Notes under the pieces: generated by a model | Told to the model about the DNA's origin: nothing | Databases searched by the model: none | Seen by the model: the letters and a program-made list of their open reading frames with translations, nothing else | In this document: positions 34,058 to 41,838 of the stretch, piece after piece | Numbering within the stretch: the stretch's first letter is position 1 | How the letters are laid out: every line of letters starts with the position of its first letter | Position numbers and translations under genes: made by a program | NCBI RefSeq assembly: GCF_001426505.1 | Contig: NZ_LMEV01000017.1 | Location: 587,200 to 651,199, forward strand | Origin: Variovorax sp. Root473 | GTDB lineage: Bacteria; Pseudomonadota; Gammaproteobacteria; Burkholderiales; Burkholderiaceae_C | Length of the DNA: 64,000 nucleotides | Direction: 5' to 3'

Positions 34058-34088
34058 TTGACTCTACACCTGCTTCAGGGTTTCCAAT
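34058..34088 (+). promoter_or_regulatory. MerR-type cadA promoter/operator
   Basis: A -35 box TTGACT (34058-34063) and a -10-like TCCAAT (34083-34088) are separated by 19 bp, the over-long spacing typical of MerR-controlled promoters. The spacer holds an imperfect dyad, ACTCT (34061-34065) against AGGGT (34077-34081), centred where MerR proteins bind. It lies 6 bp upstream of the cadA start. Confidence 0.65.
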
Positions 34089-34094
34089 GAACGC

Positions 34095-36374
34095 ATGACG
34101 AATCAGAACACCCTGAAAACGCCGGTTCCACGTGACCATCATGGGCACGACCATGCGCACGATCACGCCCCTGCACCCGCGGAAACGGCCTGCTGCGGCA
34201 GCCCCGTGTGCGGCAGTGCGCCGGCGTCGACCGAACCCGCCGACCTGCCGAAGGGCGCGGTCCTGTTTCGCATTCCCACCATGGACTGCGCAGTGGAAGA
34301 GTCCGAAATCCGCCGCGCCCTCGAGCCCGTCGCGGGCGTGAAGGCCCTGCGCTTTCGCCTGAGCGAACGCACGCTGGCCCTCACCACCGAAGACGGCGCA
34401 TTGCCCGCCGCGCTCGACGCCATCCGCCAGGCCGGCTTCAAGCCCGAGCCGGTGGCGGCATCGGGCGCGCAGAAAGTGGAGCCTGCGCGCTTTGCCGGCA
34501 TGTCGACCGGCCTGGCGCGCCTCGTCGCCGCGCTGGTGCTGGCCATCGCGGCCGAGACCGTGTCCTTCATGGCGCTCGACGGCGTGGGCTCCATGGCCGC
34601 CGAGATGGGCCTTGCGCTCGCGGCCATCGCGCTGGCCGGCCTGGACACCTACAAGAAGGGCTTTGCCGCGCTGGTGCGCGGGCGCCTGAACATCAACGCG
34701 CTGATGGCCGTCGCCGTCACCGGCGCCTTCATCATCGGCCAGTGGCCCGAGGCCGCGATGGTGATGGCGCTGTACGCGATTGCCGAACTCATCGAGGCCC
34801 GCGCCGTCGACCGCGCGCGCAACGCCATCCAGAGCCTGCTCGCGCTCGCGCCCGAACAGGCGCAGGTGCGGCAGCCCGACGGCAGCTGGCAGACCGTGCG
34901 GGCCGACGCGGTGGCGCTCGATGCCGTCGCGCGCATCCGACCCGGCGAGCGGGTGCCGCTGGACGGCGTGGTGCTCGAAGGCACCAGCGCCATCGACCAG
35001 GCCCCGGTCACGGGCGAGAGCATTCCAGTGGACAAGGTCGCGGGCGATGCGGTGTTCGCCGGCACCATCAACCAGACCGGTGCGCTGGTGTTCCGCGTGA
35101 CCGCCGTGGCGGCCAACACCACGCTCGCGCGCATCATCCACGCGGTGGAAGAGGCGCAGGGTTCGCGCGCGCCCACGCAGCGCTTCGTCGACAGGTTCGC
35201 TGCCATCTACACGCCCACCGTCTTCGTGCTGGCACTGGCCGTCGCGGCGCTCACGCCGTGGCTCATGGACTGGACCTGGATGCAAGCCATCTACAAGGCA
35301 CTGGTGCTGCTGGTCATTGCGTGCCCGTGCGCGCTGGTCATCTCCACGCCCGTGACGGTCGTGAGCGCGCTGGCCTCCGCCGCGCGTCGCGGCATTCTCA
35401 TCAAGGGTGGCACCTACCTGGAGGAAGCGCGCAAGCTCAAGGCCGTGGCGCTCGACAAGACCGGCACCATCACCGAAGGCAAGCCCAAGCTGGTGGAGTC
35501 GGTGCTGATCGACAAGGCCGGTGGCGATGAAGGCGCGGTGTACGCCCTGGCCGCCAACATCGCGGGCCGATCCGACCACCCGGTGTCGAAGGCCATTGCC
35601 CAAGGCCTGGGTGGGTCGGCCGAAGAGGTCGACGACTTCACCGCGCTGCCTGGGCGCGGCGTGCGGGCCACGCACGCGGGTCAGAACTACGTGCTCGGCA
35701 ACCACCGGCTGATCGAAGAGCGCGGCCTGTGCTCGCCGGCGCTCGAAGCCGAACTCAAGCGGCACGAAGAGGCCGGCCGCACCGTGACATTGCTCGCATC
35801 GGAAAAGTCGGTGCTCGCGCTGTTCGCGGTGGCCGACACCATCAAGCCCTCGTCGCAGGCCGCCGTCGCCGAACTGCGCGCACTGGGCGTGACGCCCGTC
35901 ATGCTCACCGGCGACAACACCGCCACCGCGAAGACCATCGGCGCGCATGCCGGCATCGACGACGTCCGCGGCAACCTGCTGCCCGAAGAAAAGCTGGGCG
36001 CCATCCAGGCGATGCAGCAGCGCTACGGCGCCGTTGCGATGACCGGCGACGGCATCAACGACGCCCCCGCGCTCGCCAAGGCCGACATCGGCTTCGCCAT
36101 GGGCGGCGCCGGCACCGACACCGCGATGGAAGCGGCCGACGTGGTCATCATGAATGACGACCTGCGCCGCATCCCCGAGACCATCCGCCTGTCGCGCCGC
36201 GCGCACGCGGTGCTGTGGCAGAACATCACCCTCGCGCTCGGCATCAAGGGCGTGTTCTTCGTGCTCGCGGTGTTCGGCAGCGCGACCATGTGGATGGCGG
36301 TGTTCGCGGACATGGGGGCAAGCCTGCTGGTGGTGGCGAACGGGTTGCGGTTGATGCGGATGCCCAAAGAGTGA
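34095..36374 (+). CDS. cadA: P1B-type heavy-metal ATPase (Cd/Zn/Pb exporter)
   Basis: Inner-membrane P-type ATPase of 759 aa exporting soft divalent metals. The N-terminus is metal-rich: HHGHDHAHDH, then ACCGSPVCG. A heavy-metal-associated domain follows with MDCAVEESEIRRAL (the D-C-x2-E-E form used by Zn/Cd/Pb pumps). The CPC ion-binding motif is at residues 410-412 (IACPCALVISTPV), the phosphorylation site D454 is in DKTGTITEG, and the hinge is TGDGINDAPALAKADIG. The CPC plus DC-x2-EE combination supports group IB-2 (Zn/Cd/Pb). Control is by the divergent CadR. Confidence 0.95.
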   Translation: MTNQNTLKTPVPRDHHGHDHAHDHAPAPAETACCGSPVCGSAPASTEPADLPKGAVLFRIPTMDCAVEESEIRRALEPVAGVKALRFRLSERTLALTTEDGALPAALDAIRQAGFKPEPVAASGAQKVEPARFAGMSTGLARLVAALVLAIAAETVSFMALDGVGSMAAEMGLALAAIALAGLDTYKKGFAALVRGRLNINALMAVAVTGAFIIGQWPEAAMVMALYAIAELIEARAVDRARNAIQSLLALAPEQAQVRQPDGSWQTVRADAVALDAVARIRPGERVPLDGVVLEGTSAIDQAPVTGESIPVDKVAGDAVFAGTINQTGALVFRVTAVAANTTLARIIHAVEEAQGSRAPTQRFVDRFAAIYTPTVFVLALAVAALTPWLMDWTWMQAIYKALVLLVIACPCALVISTPVTVVSALASAARRGILIKGGTYLEEARKLKAVALDKTGTITEGKPKLVESVLIDKAGGDEGAVYALAANIAGRSDHPVSKAIAQGLGGSAEEVDDFTALPGRGVRATHAGQNYVLGNHRLIEERGLCSPALEAELKRHEEAGRTVTLLASEKSVLALFAVADTIKPSSQAAVAELRALGVTPVMLTGDNTATAKTIGAHAGIDDVRGNLLPEEKLGAIQAMQQRYGAVAMTGDGINDAPALAKADIGFAMGGAGTDTAMEAADVVIMNDDLRRIPETIRLSRRAHAVLWQNITLALGIKGVFFVLAVFGSATMWMAVFADMGASLLVVANGLRLMRMPKE

Positions 36375-36463
36375 GTTCTGGCGGGGCGCAAGGGCCCGCG
36401 CGAAGCCGGCGGCGATGGCACTAACATCGGCCGTCATTCCGACCCTTCACCGCGACCGCGCCC

Positions 36464-37714
36464 ATGTCCGTCACCACGCTCCTGCTGCAACTCGTCGTCA
36501 TCCTCACCACCGCGCGCCTGTGCGGCTGGGTGCTGCGCCATGTGGGGCAGCCCAGCGTGGTGGGCGAGATGGCGGCGGGGCTGATGCTCGGGCCGGCGGT
36601 CATGGGCACGCTCTTTCCGTCGCTGCACGCGCAGCTGTTCGCCAAGGAGTCGCTGCAGGGGCTGTCGTCGCTGGCGACCGTGGGGCTGGTGCTGTTCATG
36701 TTCGTCGTCGGACTGGAACTGCGGGCCACGCGCAACATGCGCGCGCAGCTGCAGGCGGCCGGCGCGGTGGGCGTGCTCAGCGTGCTGGTGCCGCTGGTGT
36801 TGGGCCTGGCGATCTCGCCGGCGCTGCACCCCACGCTCGCACCGGCCGGCGTGGGCTTCTGGCCCTTCGCGCTGTTCATGGCGGCGGCGCTGTCGATCAC
36901 GGCCTTCCCGGTAATGGCGCGCATCCTGAAAGACCGGGGCATGACGCGCACGCCCTTCGGCCAGCTCTCGCTGAGCGCGGCGGCGGTGGTCGACGTGTTC
37001 GCGTGGATCCTGCTGGCTTTCGTGGTCGCGCTGGTGGGCTCCAGCGACGGCTACGCGGGCCTGATCAAGATCACGGTCGGCGTGGTGGTGATGCTTACGG
37101 TGCTGTTCCTCGGGCTGAAGCCGGCCTTTGCATGGCTGCTGCGCGTGAAGGCACCCGACGGCGAGCCGTCGACCACGCTGATGGCCGCGCTGATGATCGG
37201 CCTGCTGGTCACGGCGCTGCTGACCGAATGGCTGCACCTGCACGCCGTGTTTGGTGCCTTCTTGTTCGGCGCCTGCCTGCCGCGCGACGACCGCCTGCTG
37301 CGCTCGCTGAGCGAGCGCATCGAGCCTATTTCGATCGTCGTGCTGATGCCGTTGTTCTTCGCGCTCGCGGGCCTGGGCACCACGGCCAATGCGTTCTCGG
37401 GCGCGAGCCTGGGCGCGATGCTGCTGATCGTGGGCGTGGCCACCGTGGGCAAGATCGCGGGCGGCGCGGCGGGCGCGCGCATCGCGGGCTACAGCTGGCG
37501 CGACAGCCTGGCCACCGGCTCGCTCATGAACGCGCGCGGGCTCATGGAACTCATCGTCATGAAGATCGGCCTGGACGTCGGCCTGATCGGCCCCGAGCTG
37601 TTCACCATGCTGCTGGTGATGGCGCTCGCCACCACCGCGATGACCGGGCCGCTGATGACGCTGTGCATCGGCCGCAAGACCCGGGTGGCCGAGACGGCGC
37701 ACGCCGAGTCCTGA
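36464..37714 (+). CDS. CPA2-family cation:proton antiporter
   Basis: Inner-membrane antiporter of 416 aa with about 12 hydrophobic segments. The N-terminal helices contain VGEMAAGLMLGPAVMG, the CPA2 extended region that in Kef-type proteins carries ion-binding acidic residues. GLVLFMFVVGLELR and AAVVDVFAWILLAFVV (with a membrane Asp) follow. There is no C-terminal TrkA-N domain, so it is not a full KefB/KefC. It follows cadA by 89 bp on the same strand and converges with the sensor kinase. Substrate ion (Na+ or K+) is not determinable. Confidence 0.88.
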   Translation: MSVTTLLLQLVVILTTARLCGWVLRHVGQPSVVGEMAAGLMLGPAVMGTLFPSLHAQLFAKESLQGLSSLATVGLVLFMFVVGLELRATRNMRAQLQAAGAVGVLSVLVPLVLGLAISPALHPTLAPAGVGFWPFALFMAAALSITAFPVMARILKDRGMTRTPFGQLSLSAAAVVDVFAWILLAFVVALVGSSDGYAGLIKITVGVVVMLTVLFLGLKPAFAWLLRVKAPDGEPSTTLMAALMIGLLVTALLTEWLHLHAVFGAFLFGACLPRDDRLLRSLSERIEPISIVVLMPLFFALAGLGTTANAFSGASLGAMLLIVGVATVGKIAGGAAGARIAGYSWRDSLATGSLMNARGLMELIVMKIGLDVGLIGPELFTMLLVMALATTAMTGPLMTLCIGRKTRVAETAHAES

Positions 37715-37732
37715 GCTCGCACGTCGGCGTTC

Positions 37733-39070
37733 TCAGCCGTTGCGGCGCACGCTGAAGCCGATGCGCGTCTCGCCGTCCTGGCTCGACGCGAACACCTCGC
37801 CGCCGTGCATGCGCGCGATCGCCTCGACGATCGACAGGCCCAGCCCGTGGTGGCGCGTGGAGCCGTCACGCGCCTGTGCCGCGCGGTAGAAGCGCTCGAA
37901 CAGGCGCGGCAGCGCCTCGGGGTCGATCGGCGCGCCGCGGTTGATCACGGTGACCGTGCTGTGATTTCCGTCAATGGCCGCCCCGATCTCGATGCGCACT
38001 GTCGAGGCCGGCTCGGCAAAGCGGATCGCATTGCCCAGCAGGTTGAACAGGGCGCGGCGGATCAGCCCCGCATCCGCCTCGGCGACGCCCTCGCCATGCA
38101 TTTCGGCGCGCAGGCCGGCCTCGTCGAGCATGGCGTCGTAGAAGTCGATCACGTCGCGCGCCTGGTCCGCCAGATTCACGAGCGCCTTCGAGCGCGCCGA
38201 CGTGCCGCGGTCGGCATTGGAGAGAAACAGCATGTCGGTCACGATGCCCGAGAGCCGGCCGATCTCTTCAAGGTTGGAGGCCAGCACGCCTTGCAGTTCT
38301 TCGTTGCTGCGCGGGCGCGTGAGCGCCACTTCGGTGGAGCCCAGCAGATTGGCCAGCGGCGTGCGCAGCTCATGCGCCACGTCGGCGTTGAACGACTCCA
38401 GCTGCACGTAGGCGCGCTGCACCCGCATCAGCAGCGCATTGAACTGCGTGATCCAGGGCCGCAGCTCCTGCGCGAAGGCATCGGCGTCGATGGGCTGGTG
38501 GATGCGGTCGGGCGTGATGGCCGCCGTGCGTTCGGCCAGCGCCTTCAGCGGCCGCAGGCCGCGCCGCACCAGCCACATGCCGGTGAGCGACACCAGCGCC
38601 GTGCCGAGCACCACCGCGCCGAGCAGCGTCCATGCCAGCCGTTCGAGCAGGCGCGTGTCCTGCGCAATGTTCACGCCGACCCGCACCGACAGGTCGGTGT
38701 GGATGCTGCCGTTCTGCCAGGGCACCACGATGGCTCGGTGCAACCAGCGGCCCTGCGGCGGGGGCGAAGATTCGAAGAGCGGCTTGCCGGCGTGGGCGAT
38801 CGACAGCGTCACGTCGTCCTGCATCGAGAAGAAGTCGTCGAGCTTGTGCCGCAGGAAGACCAGGTCGCCGCCTTTCTCGGCCTCCTTGAGCAGGTGCTCG
38901 ACGAGCACCGTCTTCTGGTCGAGCGCGTCGCGCTGCTTGGCACCGAAGCTCCAGGCCGTGACGAAATAGATCGCCAGGCAGATGATGCTCAGGCCGAACA
39001 GCGTCTGCGCGGCGAACCAGAACGAGAGCCGGCTCTGTATTGAATGTGGTTTTTTCTTCATTCGCGACAT
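37733..39070 (-). CDS. czcS: Heavy-metal sensor histidine kinase (CzcS/IrlS/CusS type)
   Basis: Membrane sensor kinase of 445 aa. Two transmembrane helices (about residues 15-40 and 165-190) flank a periplasmic sensor domain. A HAMP domain precedes the HisKA box with phospho-His at about H233 (ADVAHELRTPLANLL). The ATPase domain has N-box NLLGNAIRFAEPAS and G-box HHGLGLSIVEAIARMHGG. I used the ATG at 39070, three codons before MKKKPHS; its start lies inside repeat copy C. It is downstream of the response regulator on the same strand and opposite the czc efflux operon, so metal sensing for that operon is very likely. Confidence 0.92.
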   Translation of the reverse strand: MSRMKKKPHSIQSRLSFWFAAQTLFGLSIICLAIYFVTAWSFGAKQRDALDQKTVLVEHLLKEAEKGGDLVFLRHKLDDFFSMQDDVTLSIAHAGKPLFESSPPPQGRWLHRAIVVPWQNGSIHTDLSVRVGVNIAQDTRLLERLAWTLLGAVVLGTALVSLTGMWLVRRGLRPLKALAERTAAITPDRIHQPIDADAFAQELRPWITQFNALLMRVQRAYVQLESFNADVAHELRTPLANLLGSTEVALTRPRSNEELQGVLASNLEEIGRLSGIVTDMLFLSNADRGTSARSKALVNLADQARDVIDFYDAMLDEAGLRAEMHGEGVAEADAGLIRRALFNLLGNAIRFAEPASTVRIEIGAAIDGNHSTVTVINRGAPIDPEALPRLFERFYRAAQARDGSTRHHGLGLSIVEAIARMHGGEVFASSQDGETRIGFSVRRNG

Positions 39071-39153
39071 ACCGCGGAACCGGCTTTGCCGGGCCGCTGG
39101 TATGGCCCCCTGCAAGGGGGTTGGCGGCCACACGAAGTGGGCAAGCCTGGGGG
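39066..39153 (-). repeat. Dispersed intergenic repeat, copy C
   Basis: An 88 bp copy in inverse orientation, filling the gap between the response regulator stop (39159) and the kinase start. The kinase ATG (39068-39070) is made from the end of the repeat, where copies A and B read GGTGTC and this one reads GGTATGTC. The outer stem is GTGTGG/CCATAC instead of GTGTCG/CGACAC, a two-sided change that keeps pairing. The inner CCCCC/GGGGG and CCGGC/GCCGG stems are kept. Confidence 0.85.
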
Positions 39154-39158
39154 TGTAC

Positions 39159-39836
39159 TCATACCCAGGAGCGGTCTTCGAGCACGTATCCCATGCCGCG
39201 AACGGTATGAAGCAGCTTCACGTCGAAGGGGTCGTCGATCTTGCTGCGCAGGCGGCGGATGGCCACTTCGACCACGTTGGTGTCGCTGTCGAAGTTCATG
39301 TCCCACACCTGCTCGGCGAGCGTGGAGCGCGACAGGATCTGCCCGCGCCGGCGCAGCAGCACCACGAGCAGCGTGAACTCCTTGGCCGTGAGGTCCAGCC
39401 GCGTGCGGTTGCGCACGCACTTGCGGCTCACGAGGTCGAGCTCCAGGTCGGCCAGCCGCAGCACCGTGGGCTCCTGCGTCTTGCCGCGCCGCAGCAGCGC
39501 CTGCACGCGCGCCAGCAGCTCCGAGAAGGAGAAGGGCTTCACCAGGTAGTCGTCGGCGCCTTGCTGCAGGCCCTGCACGCGGTCTTCGACCTTGTCGCGC
39601 GCGGTGAGCACCAGCACGGGCACGTTCTTCGTGCGGCGAATGGCCTGCAGCACGGCAAAGCCGTCGATGCCGGGCAGCATCACATCGAGCAGCACCAGCG
39701 CGTACTCGCCTTCGGTGGCGAGGTAGCGGCCTTCGATGCCGTCGCGGGCAATGTCGACCACGTAGCCGTTTTCCTCCAGCCCTTTTTTCAGGTAGTCACC
39801 CAGTTTGGGTTCGTCTTCAATGACAAGAATTCGCAT
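39159..39836 (-). CDS. czcR: Heavy-metal response regulator, OmpR/PhoB type (CzcR/IrlR/CusR)
   Basis: Response regulator of 225 aa. The receiver domain has E7-D8, phosphoacceptor D51 ([13 protein letters not shown]) and a Lys near residue 101 ([10 protein letters not shown]). The C-terminal winged helix contains [18 protein letters not shown] and [14 protein letters not shown], with the family ending [10 protein letters not shown]. The ATG at 39836 gives [10 protein letters not shown]. It is divergent from czcI and cotranscribed with czcS. A perfect palindrome abuts its start codon. Confidence 0.94.
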   Translation of the reverse strand: MRILVIEDEPKLGDYLKKGLEENGYVVDIARDGIEGRYLATEGEYALVLLDVMLPGIDGFAVLQAIRRTKNVPVLVLTARDKVEDRVQGLQQGADDYLVKPFSFSELLARVQALLRRGKTQEPTVLRLADLELDLVSRKCVRNRTRLDLTAKEFTLLVVLLRRRGQILSRSTLAEQVWDMNFDSDTNVVEVAIRRLRSKIDDPFDVKLLHTVRGMGYVLEDRSWV

Positions 39837-39851
39837 GGTACGGATCGTACC
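39837..39851. promoter_or_regulatory. Perfect palindrome at the response regulator start
   Basis: GGTACG-GAT-CGTACC is a perfect 6+6 bp inverted repeat with a 3 bp centre, and it ends exactly at the base before the czcR ATG on the minus strand. It could be a protein site over the 5' end or an RNA hairpin that blocks initiation. Confidence 0.4.
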
Positions 39852-39872
39852 CAATGCCTTTCGGGAGGCTGG

Positions 39873-39886
39873 TTACGATTTAGTAA
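39873..39886. promoter_or_regulatory. Candidate response regulator box in the czcR/czcI region
   Basis: TTAC-N6-GTAA is a perfect 4+4 bp inverted repeat inside GGTTACGATTTAGTAATCC, an AT-rich stretch between the divergent czcR and czcI genes. It is a reasonable target for the OmpR-type CzcR but cannot be confirmed by sequence. Confidence 0.35.
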
Positions 39887-39982
39887 TCCTATTGAAAGAC
39901 AAAGCGCCGATACAGCGTCGTACAGTGCGCCGGGCCCTCGGTTCGCAGGGCTTTTGCCGCTCGGCGCATCACGCGCCGTCGA

Positions 39983-39988
39983 TATACT
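39983..39988 (+). promoter_or_regulatory. Possible -10 box of czcI
   Basis: TATACT lies only 10 bp before the czcI ATG and there is no RBS between them. No matching -35 is visible, which fits an activator-dependent promoter. If used, the transcript would have almost no leader. Confidence 0.3.
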
Positions 39989-39998
39989 TTTGTCAACC

Positions 39999-40373
39999 AT
40001 GCGCCGCTGGCTTCTGATTTTCCTGCTGTTTCTCGTGCCTTTCCAGTACAGCTGGGCGGCATCGGCAGCCTATTGCCTGCACGAGAGCGACAAGGGCGCC
40101 GGCCACTGGGGCCACCACGAGGACGAGCCGCGCGGCACCGACCGCACCCATGCGGGCGACGGCGCCAGGAAAGACAGCACCCGCCAGCCCAACGCAGCGG
40201 TCGGCTATTGCATCGTTGCCCACTTCGGGCAGTCCCAGCATGTGGACACCGCCGCCGCGCTGCCGGCCGAAGCGCCTGTTGCCTCGCAGGCGCTGCGCAC
40301 CGCTTCCACCGACCGCTTCGCCTCGCACATCGCCGAAGTGCCGGTGCGCCCCGACTGGTTGCTCGCCGCCTGA
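39999..40373 (+). CDS. czcI: CzcI-like small periplasmic protein
   Basis: A 124 aa exported protein. MRRWLLIFLLFLVPFQYSWA is a clear signal peptide, followed by AYCLHES and a His/Asp/Glu-rich stretch (GHWGHHEDEPRG). Position before czcCBA, length, signal peptide and the AAYC-LHE start match CzcI, a small protein of unclear regulatory function in Cupriavidus czc operons. A second Cys is in GYCIVAH. It is followed by a 104 bp gap with long inverted repeats before czcC. Confidence 0.82.
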   Translation: MRRWLLIFLLFLVPFQYSWAASAAYCLHESDKGAGHWGHHEDEPRGTDRTHAGDGARKDSTRQPNAAVGYCIVAHFGQSQHVDTAAALPAEAPVASQALRTASTDRFASHIAEVPVRPDWLLAA

Positions 40374-40441
40374 TTCGGCGAGAGCACCGCACCTTTTCTC
40401 TTTTCTGATTTCCACCATCAGCTGAGCGCTTCTCGCCGAAT
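40373..40441 (+). promoter_or_regulatory. Nested inverted repeats between czcI and czcC
   Basis: ATTCGGCGAGA (40373-40383, starting on the last base of the czcI stop) pairs perfectly with TCTCGCCGAAT (40431-40441). Inside it CTGAT (40405-40409) pairs with ATCAG (40417-40421). As RNA this gives an 11 bp basal stem with an inner hairpin and a pyrimidine-rich bulge. It could be a processing or stability element that sets the czcI to czcCBA ratio. Confidence 0.5.
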
Positions 40442-40477
40442 TCGTCCGCCCGTTGTTTTGCAACCCAGGAGAATTCG

Positions 40478-41812
40478 ATGCGCACGCTTTTCGTGCCGCT
40501 GGCCGTGTTGGCCTTGGCGGTACCCCCGGCCTTTTCACAACAGACCTCGCAGCACGCGGCCGGTCCTTCGTCGTCCTTGTCGGCACCCGCCCGCACGCTG
40601 GAGCCTGAAGGCCCGCTGACCCTGCGTGCCGCCGTGGCGCTGGCGCTGCAGGCCAACCCGGGCCTGTCGGCTGCGCGGCATGAGCAAGCCGCCGCCGACG
40701 GTGCCGTGGTGCAGGCCGGTGCCTGGCCCAACCCCACGCTGGACACACAGCTGGAAGACCTGCGCCGCAACAACCGCACGACCACGCTGCAGCTGAGCCA
40801 GCCCATCGAACTGGGTGGCAAGCGCGCCGCGCGTGTCACAGCGGCCGAGCGTGCGCGCGACCAGGCGGCGTCGGCGCTGTCGGCGCGGCGTGCCGCACTG
40901 CGCGCCGCGGCCGTCACCGCCTTCTTCGACCTGCTGACCGCGCAGGAGCGCCTGCGCCTCGCGCAAGACGCGGTGGGGCTCGCGCAGATCGCCACCCGCG
41001 CCGCGGCCAACCGCGTGGCGGCCGGCAAGGTGTCGCCGCTGGAGGAGACCAAGGCGCGCGTGGCCGAGGCCGGCATCCGCGTCGAACTGCTGCAGGCTGA
41101 AGGCACGCTGCGCGCGTCGCGCCAGCTGCTGGCCGCGCTGTGGGGCAATCCGGCGCCGCGCTTCACGCAGGTGGATGGCGCGGTCGACCAGTTGCCGGCG
41201 CAGGCGCCGGCCTCCGACGTGGCGCGCCGCCTGCCCGATGCGCCGGTGCTGCGCCAGGCGCGACTCGAGGTCGAGCGCCGCGGCGCGCTGTCGGCGCTGG
41301 AGCGGGCCAAGCGCGTGCCCGACATCACGGTGTCGCTGGGCGTCAAGCGCGTGCCGGCGTCCGAGGGCGAAGCCGGCGAGGCCGTGAGCAGCAGCCGGCG
41401 CAACCAGGTGGTGGTGGGCCTGTCGGTGCCGCTGCCGATCTTCGACACCAACCGCGGCAACCTCACCGAGGCCTTGAGCCGCGAAGACAAGGCGCGCGAC
41501 GACCTCGCCGCCGCCGAGTTGCAACTGGGCGCCGACGTGGCGCAGGCCACCGAGCGCCTGCGCTCCGCGCGCGCCACGGCGCAGACGCTGCAGCGCGACG
41601 CACTGCCCGGCGCCGAAGAGGCCTACCGCGCGGCCACCAAGGGCTTCGAGCTGGGCAAGTTCAGCTTCCTGGAAGCGCTCGACGCGCAACGCACGCTGTT
41701 CCAGGTGCGCAACCAGTACCTCGTCGCGCTGGCCGAGGCGCACCGCGCCGCCGGCGAACTCGACCGCCTGCTGGGCGTCGAGGGCGACGACACCGCCGCG
41801 AAGGTGCGCTGA
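40478..41812 (+). CDS. czcC: Outer-membrane efflux protein CzcC (TolC family)
   Basis: Outer-membrane channel of the CzcCBA RND complex, 444 aa. A signal peptide covers about residues 1-20 (PLAVLALAVPPAFS). Two outer-membrane-efflux repeats follow; typical pieces are TLQLSQPIELGGKRAARVTA and the equivalent VVGLSVPLPIFDTNRGNLTE in the second half. An AGGAG precedes the ATG. The next gene, czcB, starts 26 bp downstream. Confidence 0.94.
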   Translation: MRTLFVPLAVLALAVPPAFSQQTSQHAAGPSSSLSAPARTLEPEGPLTLRAAVALALQANPGLSAARHEQAAADGAVVQAGAWPNPTLDTQLEDLRRNNRTTTLQLSQPIELGGKRAARVTAAERARDQAASALSARRAALRAAAVTAFFDLLTAQERLRLAQDAVGLAQIATRAAANRVAAGKVSPLEETKARVAEAGIRVELLQAEGTLRASRQLLAALWGNPAPRFTQVDGAVDQLPAQAPASDVARRLPDAPVLRQARLEVERRGALSALERAKRVPDITVSLGVKRVPASEGEAGEAVSSSRRNQVVVGLSVPLPIFDTNRGNLTEALSREDKARDDLAAAELQLGADVAQATERLRSARATAQTLQRDALPGAEEAYRAATKGFELGKFSFLEALDAQRTLFQVRNQYLVALAEAHRAAGELDRLLGVEGDDTAAKVR

Positions 41813-41838
41813 CGCCTCAACCTGAACCGAATCCGACC

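Noticed and set aside
34058..34088. Mercury-type regulation of cadA
   Set aside because: The Cys positions of the regulator (77, 112, 121), its His-rich tail and the DC-x2-EE domain of the pump fit Cd/Zn/Pb. No merT/merP/merA genes are present.
39934..39955. GCCCT...AGGGC hairpin followed by TTTT upstream of czcI
   Set aside because: The stem is five bp and the T-run four bases, with no transcript that should end there, so terminator function is weakly supported.
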